In this document: piece after piece, positions 58,690 through 64,000 of the stretch
How the letters are laid out: each line of letters opens with the position of its first letter
Numbering within the stretch: the first letter of the stretch is position 1
NCBI GenBank assembly: GCA_910589415.1
Contig: OU342635.1
Location: 8,742,001-8,806,000, forward strand
From: Malachius bipustulatus
Lineage: Eukaryota; Arthropoda; Insecta; Coleoptera; Melyridae
Direction of reading: 5' to 3'
Length of the DNA: 64,000 bases
The notes under the pieces: model-generated
Databases searched by the model: none
The model's input: the letters and a program-made list of their open reading frames with translations, nothing else
What the model was told of the DNA's origin: nothing
Program-made: the position numbers and the translations under genes

Positions 58690-61460
58690 ATCGAAAAGAA
58701 GCTGCTTCTTCTTCTTCTTCTTTTTCTTGGAGATCTTCTTGGTCTCGTGTAAGGAGTTCTTTTATTTTTACCGAAATAATTCAACTTTGTATCTTCTTCT
58801 TCTTTATGGCTTTCTGGCCCCTGCAATCTCTGCAATGCTGTTACTTTTTTGGTATTAAAAATCACAAGCTTCTTCGTTGCTTTTTACTATTCTTCTTCTT
58901 CTATTTCTTTCCCTTCCTTACTTGGAGAGTTTCTTATAAGCTTCGCGTAGTTCGCTTATTTATTTTTTGGCCAAATAATTCAACTTTATGTAGCATCTTC
59001 TTCTTAGTACTTTCCGGGGTCTTCCATGCTCCTGCTTTTTTGGTACTCATAACCACAAATTCTTCTCTGCCTATTCTTCTTCTATTTCTTTACCTTCTTT
59101 GCTTATAAAACATTGCATTGCATAATGTGTTCTTTTATTTTCACTCAAAATATAATTCAACTTAGTAGGTTCTTCTTCTTCATACATTCTGGCTTTTTTG
59201 GCACTAACAGTCACAACTCTCTTCCCTGCTTCTTCTTTTTCTTCTATTTCTTTACCTTTTTGGTAAGGCTTCTTCGCCTAATAGGGTCTTCAATTTTTTT
59301 TATCCAAATAATTGATCTTTGTTACTTCTTCTTCTTCGTACTTTCCGGGGTGGGTCATGCTGTTGCTTTTTGGTATTAAAAATCACAAATTTCTTCTTTG
59401 CTTCTTCTGCTATTTCTTTTTCTTCTTTACTTAGAGAACTTCATAGCATTGCGTAATGGGCTCTTTTATGTTTGCCCAAATAATTCAATTTAGTAGATTC
59501 TTATTCTTCTTACTTTCTGGCCTTACTGCTTGTTTTTTTCTCCTACTTCTTTCCCTTCCTTACTTGTAGAGCTTCTTCGTCTCTTCCTTTTTTTCTTCTA
59601 TTTCTTTCCCTTTGTTACTTGTAAGGGTTGTCTTACACTACTACTACTTAGACTCTTTTATTTTTATCCAAATAAATCAACTTATAGCTTCTTCCTCTTT
59701 ATGCTTTCTAGCCCCATGAAATCTGCAATTCTTCTACTTTTTTGGTATTAAAAATCGCAACTTTCTTCTCACTTCTTCTTCGCTATTTCTTTCCCTTCCT
59801 AACTCGGGAGCTTTTTATAAGGCTCGCATAATGCTCTAATTTATTTTTTCTCAAATATTTCAACTTTGTAGCTTCTTCTTCGTACTTTCTCCGGGACGGG
59901 CTATGCTGTTGTTTTTTGGGTATTAAAAATCACAAATTTCGTTTTTGCTTCTTCTTCTTCTATTTCTTTCCCTTCTTTGCTTATAGAGAACTTCGTAGCC
60001 TTGAGTAATGGAATAGAATAATCTTTTATTTTTGCCCATATATTTCAATTTAGTAGCATTTTGCATACTTTCTGGTCTTCTCTGCTTCTTCCTTTTCTCG
60101 TATTTGTTTCCTCTCCTTACTTGTAGAGCTTCTACGTCTTGCAAAAAGGCTCTTTTATTTTTATCCAACTGATTCAATTTTGTAGCTTCTTCTTAATCTT
60201 CTTCATACATTCTGCCATCTGAAATGCTGCTACTTTTTTGGTATTAAAAATCACTAATTTCTTCTTTGCCCTTCTTCTTATATTTCTTCCCTTTCCTTAC
60301 TCGGAAATCTTCTTATAAGCTTCGCATAATGCTCTCATTTATTTTTACCCAAATAATTTGTAGCTTCTCCTTCTTCGTACATGCCGGGGTGTGCCATGCA
60401 TGCTTGATTTTTTGATACATATTCATAATCAAAAATTCCTTCTTTGCTGCTTTTTCTTCTATTTCTTTCTCTTCTTTGCTTAGAGAACTTCGTAGCCTTT
60501 CATAATGGGATAATTTATTTTTATGCAAAAAATTCACATTTGTAGCTTCTTCTTCATACTTTCTGGTCTCTGTTTTTTTAGTACAAAAAATCACAAATTT
60601 CTTCTCTGCGGTTTCTTCCTTCATTTCTTTCCCTTCCTTGCTTAGAGAACTTCGTAGCCGCGCATAATGGGCTCTTCTATTTTTTCCCAAATAATTCAAC
60701 TTACTTGTTTCTCTTTCTTCATACTTTCTTGGGATTCTTTGCCCTATATAATAGGCGCTTTTATTTTTATGAAAAAAAAAACTTTTTAGTTTCTTCTTCA
60801 TCTTCGTCATACATTCTGGCATCTGAAATGCTGCTACTTTTTTGGTATTAAAAATCAATAATTTCTTCTTTGCTCTACTTCTTCTATTTCTTTCCCTTCC
60901 TTACTCGGAAATCTTCCTATTATCTTCGCATGATGTTCTCATTTATTTTTACCCAAATAATTTGTATAGCTTCTCCTTCTTCGTACTTGCCAGGGTGTGT
61001 AATGCTGTTGATTTTTTGATATTCCTAATCACAAATCCCTTCTTTGCTGCTTTTCTTCTATTTCGTTCTCTTCTTTGCTTAAAGAACTTCGAAGCCTTTC
61101 ATAATGGGCTCTTTTATTTTTATGCAAAAAATTCAACTTTGTAGCTGTTTCTTCCTTCATTTCTTTCCCTTCCTTGTTTAGAGAACTTCGTAGCCTGGCA
61201 TAATGGGCTCTTCTATTTTTTTTCCATATAATTCAACTTAGTATAGTTTCTATTTCTTCATACTTTCTTGGGCTTCTTCGCCTTATATAATAGGCTCTTT
61301 TATTTTTATAAAAAAAAAATCAACTTTTTAGCTTCTTCTTCATCTTCTTCATACTTTCTGGTCTCTGCAATGCTACTGGTTTTTGGGTATAGGTATTGAA
61401 AAATTTCATATTTCTTCAGTGTTGTTTCTTCTTCTACTTCTTTCCCTTCCTTTTACTTCA
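58690..61460 (+). repeat. Pyrimidine-rich satellite, ~160-190-bp units
   Basis: About fifteen diverged units recur over 2.8 kb. Landmarks repeat in order: GCTCTTTTATTTTTACCCAA, ATAATTCAACTTTGTAGC, TTCTTCTTCGTACTTTCTGG, GGTATTAAAAATCACAAATT, then CTTCTTCTATTTCTTTCCCT. The strand shown is strongly T+C-rich. Phe/Leu/Ser-rich frames such as 58629-59108, and Lys/Glu-rich frames on the other strand, arise from the composition and are not genes. Confidence 0.88.
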
Positions 61461-61775
61461 TCATAATACAGTTTCCTGTTTTGTGGGTTAATTATTAAAG
61501 CCTGAATTATTATGGAAAAATCGAGATAGGAGAAGCGAAAAGTCTAGGAACATATAAAAAAGTTTAATTTATTAGCAGAGGTCTCAAATAATAAGAAGTT
61601 GCGTCATTTAACGCTAAAAATCACAAAGTTGTGTCTTTTAAGGTCCCTTTTAGTTGTTTCTGATTTTTATTTACCTAATTAAAAATTTAAGGAAAACGAA
61701 CAATAATTGTGAAAATTACACATTCTTTACTGATTATACAAGTTTGATTCATCATTAAAAGATGAAGAAGACTTA
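61461..61775. other. AT-rich spacer
   Basis: Nothing recognisable; AT-rich sequence between the satellite and the MITE. Confidence 0.45.
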
Positions 61776-61924
61776 TGCCCGTATTCACAAACGATAATTT
61801 CCTAAATAATTACGTAATCAATTATACCCATCTCACTCTATTGCAAAAAAACTGCATATCTCCATCTCACTCATTTAATTAATTACGTAATTATTTAGGA
61901 AATTATCGTTTGTGAATACGGGCA
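61776..61924. mobile_element. Harbinger-type MITE, 149 bp
   Basis: TGCCCGTATTCACAAACG at the left is followed by a 43-bp arm that is repeated without mismatch in inverse at the right end. TTA flanks both sides (61773-61775 and 61925-61927). A 3-bp TWA target duplication and a short palindromic body are typical of PIF/Harbinger MITEs. There is no coding capacity. The perfect arms suggest a recent insertion. Confidence 0.88.
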
Positions 61925-62269
61925 TTAGCCTGTCATGCAAGTTTTGCCTGCAGTATAATCATTTTTTGTTGGATTCGGTTATTAGCTTTGAACTTAAACC
62001 AGACGAGAGAAAAAAAGTGGATGAATTAATTTTTACGGGTGTTATAAGAAAAATTCATAGACCTGGTAGAAAAGGTATAATCTCGGAAAAAAATTCTTTG
62101 CAAAATTGGTGTGGATCAGTGGATCATTCGCCGTAGGCTGGCTTGTCAATGGAGATTTTTTCCAATACATCGGCGGCTATCTCTGGCGAATAAATGAAAA
62201 TGAGGGACTATTGGTTTTCGGCTTTTGTGCCAGCTTTCCATGTGTGCGTCCGGGAATCAGTTAGGAGAA

Positions 62270-62560
62270 CAAAACACTCCCGCCGTCCCCGATGGCGGCG
62301 GCGGCGACGGGACGGGGGAGACCGGGGGCGGCGACCAACCTCTCGTGTTTTTTATCCTTTGTGATTAGTCCGGCTGGCGGCAGCATTTTACTCTTTTCGC
62401 GCATGGCTGTTTTATAGTGGACGGACGCTTCAATCTGTAATTTAAAAACACGCGAATGTCCACGTATTGATTTTTAATAAAATTCATTTTTTCGGTTGGC
62501 AACCCGTCCGACCAATCGCAATAGCTATCGGTAATGGCCGAATGTTGCATAATTAACTAA
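62270..62560. other. GC-rich single-copy island
   Basis: GGCGGCGGCGGCGACGG near 62294 is followed by CpG-rich single-copy DNA. An ATG at 62292 opens about 42 codons starting with four alanines, without splice evidence. Probably regulatory; an exon is not excluded. Confidence 0.3.
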
Positions 62561-63400
62561 TTATGACTAACTGTTATGGCTCTGCACTCGTACATGCTCG
62601 CTATTGGTTCGAAAACTACGCCTAGGAAAAAAAACCTAATGAAAAAGTACGCCAGAATTTAATTTCAATCATATTAACTAACAGTGCCGTATATAAATTA
62701 AATTGGAATATAGAACAAAGAACTTTTTTAACTGCAACGTTTTATAAAATGCAAATTACAGACGATAGGAAACTTGTTCCGATGCTACTCTACTGCCTCT
62801 GCCACGATATATTTTAACAAATTTAAACATCACTCAACAACTTCACCAACAGTAGTATCCACTTTTAAAATATCAATTCCAACTACTCTTCTCTCCTATA
62901 ACATCTCTCTTCTCATACAGAGTTAGGTATAATAATTTTTATTTTTTATTCATCAATTTTCATTCCAAAATATCAACGTCTGCTACTTAGTACTTTGAAA
63001 TGTATCTAACCTCCAATGCTATAAGAGCATGGGTAACAGAATCGATCCTTGAGGCATTCCAGCTATTATTTAAGATTTTTTTAATGAACCCGATTTCAGC
63101 AAGAAACGATACTTAAAATAAAGTTCACCCCAGTCACAATTGAAGGTTTGTTGAAAGGGGTCATTTCCTGGGTACTGAGTTTTTTTTCAATGCACCTTAT
63201 CATTTTTTCCATTGTTTTTGTTCAAATGACAAAATCCGGAATAACAAGCGGAATTTATGATTGATTCTGCTTGTAGATCTATTTAACCTCTCCAGTTTCA
63301 ATCTATTTCTGAAAAGAATTCATTCAATTATATAAAAATAAATCAAAAAAATTTCTATGAAATGGCCTAATAATAATTCACACTCCAGTTCTTGGTCATG
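62561..63400. other. AT-rich gene-free stretch
   Basis: I see nothing recognisable here. Confidence 0.45.
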
Positions 63401-63790
63401 TAAACATCCCTTGGTCCCGTTCGGATTCTCCCGCCCCGTCTTCTTCTCGTGAAACAATCGTGCAACCCTTACACCTCTCTCACGTTAGCGGCGAAGTAGG
63501 CCCTGCCGGTCGATTATCGCCGCCTCCCGTGCCGATCCGCCGCCCCCGCCTCCACCATCGCTACTCACGCCACCTCATCAGTCAGAGTCATTACTAGCGG
63601 AGATAATTAATTACATTTACTCTCGCCCACCTTCCCAGAATTGCATAACATTAATTTCCACCGCCCCCCCGCCCGAGTCACCGCCGCCCCCCTCAGAGCC
63701 TTAGGCACTCGCTCCTCATTACTCGTCTCTAGGCAGCAGCGGCGGACTGGGGAGTCTTTCGAGACGACCCGGTTAGAGGAATGTGGTGTT
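63400..63790. promoter_or_regulatory. CpG-rich island, candidate regulatory region
   Basis: Dense C-rich and CpG-rich sequence (CCGCCGCCTCCCGTGCCG near 63519, CACCGCCCCCCCGCCC near 63659) surrounds TAATTAATTACATTTACTC near 63605 and a TCAGTCAGAG Inr-like site near 63580. The look is similar to the island at 3860-4240. It has no long frame. It may be a promoter or an enhancer. Confidence 0.3.
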
Positions 63791-64000
63791 TTAATGAAAA
63801 AATTGAAATTTTGATAGATCAGCTGGTGATTTCGACTTTTTAATTTTTTTATCTCAATTAATGTAACATTACTTAAGACAAAACAAAAAGAAGAATCAAT
63901 AAATGTTACTTTCGTATCGCTCTAAATTTAAGCTACAACGAACTCATCTCCAAATTTCTATTCTATACCATTATTAACATTGGTTCTACTATTATACTCT
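63791..64000. other. AT-rich window end
   Basis: Nothing recognisable. Confidence 0.45.

Noticed and set aside
58629..59108. 159-codon Phe/Leu-rich frame resembling a membrane protein
   Set aside because: It lies in the pyrimidine-rich satellite; the hydrophobic look follows from TTC/CTT composition and similar frames recur in sister units.
60313..60858. 181-codon Lys/Glu-rich minus-strand frame
   Set aside because: It is the purine strand of the same satellite, with the repeated peptide pattern following the repeat units.

Overview
The window looks like nuclear genomic DNA of an arthropod, most probably an insect. It is AT-rich, it lacks dense bacterial-type ORFs, and it is packed with DNA transposons, 3' fragments of non-LTR retrotransposons and tandem satellites. 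The order cannot be fixed from the sequence. Only one intact protein-coding gene is visible: a 349-codon Tc1/mariner transposase at 42291-43340. Its spacing of catalytic residues places it in the DD41D ('rosa'-like) group, and the element carries nearly identical 358-bp terminal inverted repeats flanked by TA.

Layout. 1-1720 is a repeat field rich in GCAACATTTTAAA with a 147-bp tandem core. 2740-4470 holds GC-richer single-copy islands, one of which (3860-4468) resembles a CpG-rich promoter followed by a consensus splice donor. 6455-12240 is a run of palindromic elements, mostly flanked by TA. 14371-17470 contains a 230-bp duplication and a 146-bp tandem array. 20100-22830 is an array of about 350-bp units carrying two transposon insertions whose empty sites survive in sister units. 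26226-28300 is a satellite whose 128-bp monomers alternate as 258-bp dimers. 29642-35720 holds further inverted-repeat elements, and 36440-37330 is a second GCAACATTTTAAA field. 38060-38375 is a reverse-transcriptase 3' remnant. 39725-39855 is a candidate host coding exon with a good donor. 39953-40976 is an inverted-repeat element carrying a broken THAP zinc finger, and 41790-43886 is the intact DD41D element. 47077-48688 is an element built from repeated copies of its own ends. 49247-49840 and 52660-52950 are two more non-LTR 3' fragments. 58690-61450 is a long pyrimidine-rich satellite, and 61776-61924 is a Harbinger-type MITE with TTA target duplications. GC-rich single-copy islands between the repeats (for example 36000, 52300, 53150, 56700, 57800, 62300 and 63500) resemble conserved regulatory blocks in a large intron or intergenic region of a regulated host gene; that reading is an inference.

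How the parts relate. At least five elements here share CAGGGTG-like ends and TA target sites. One encodes a full transposase and another keeps a broken N-terminal piece of a related transposase. The simplest reading is a family of autonomous and non-autonomous mariner-type elements. Several non-autonomous members have unusual architecture: long arms that are themselves bounded by inverted copies of the terminus, third internal copies of the end, or a captured THAP domain. No CRISPR array, rRNA or convincing tRNA gene was found.
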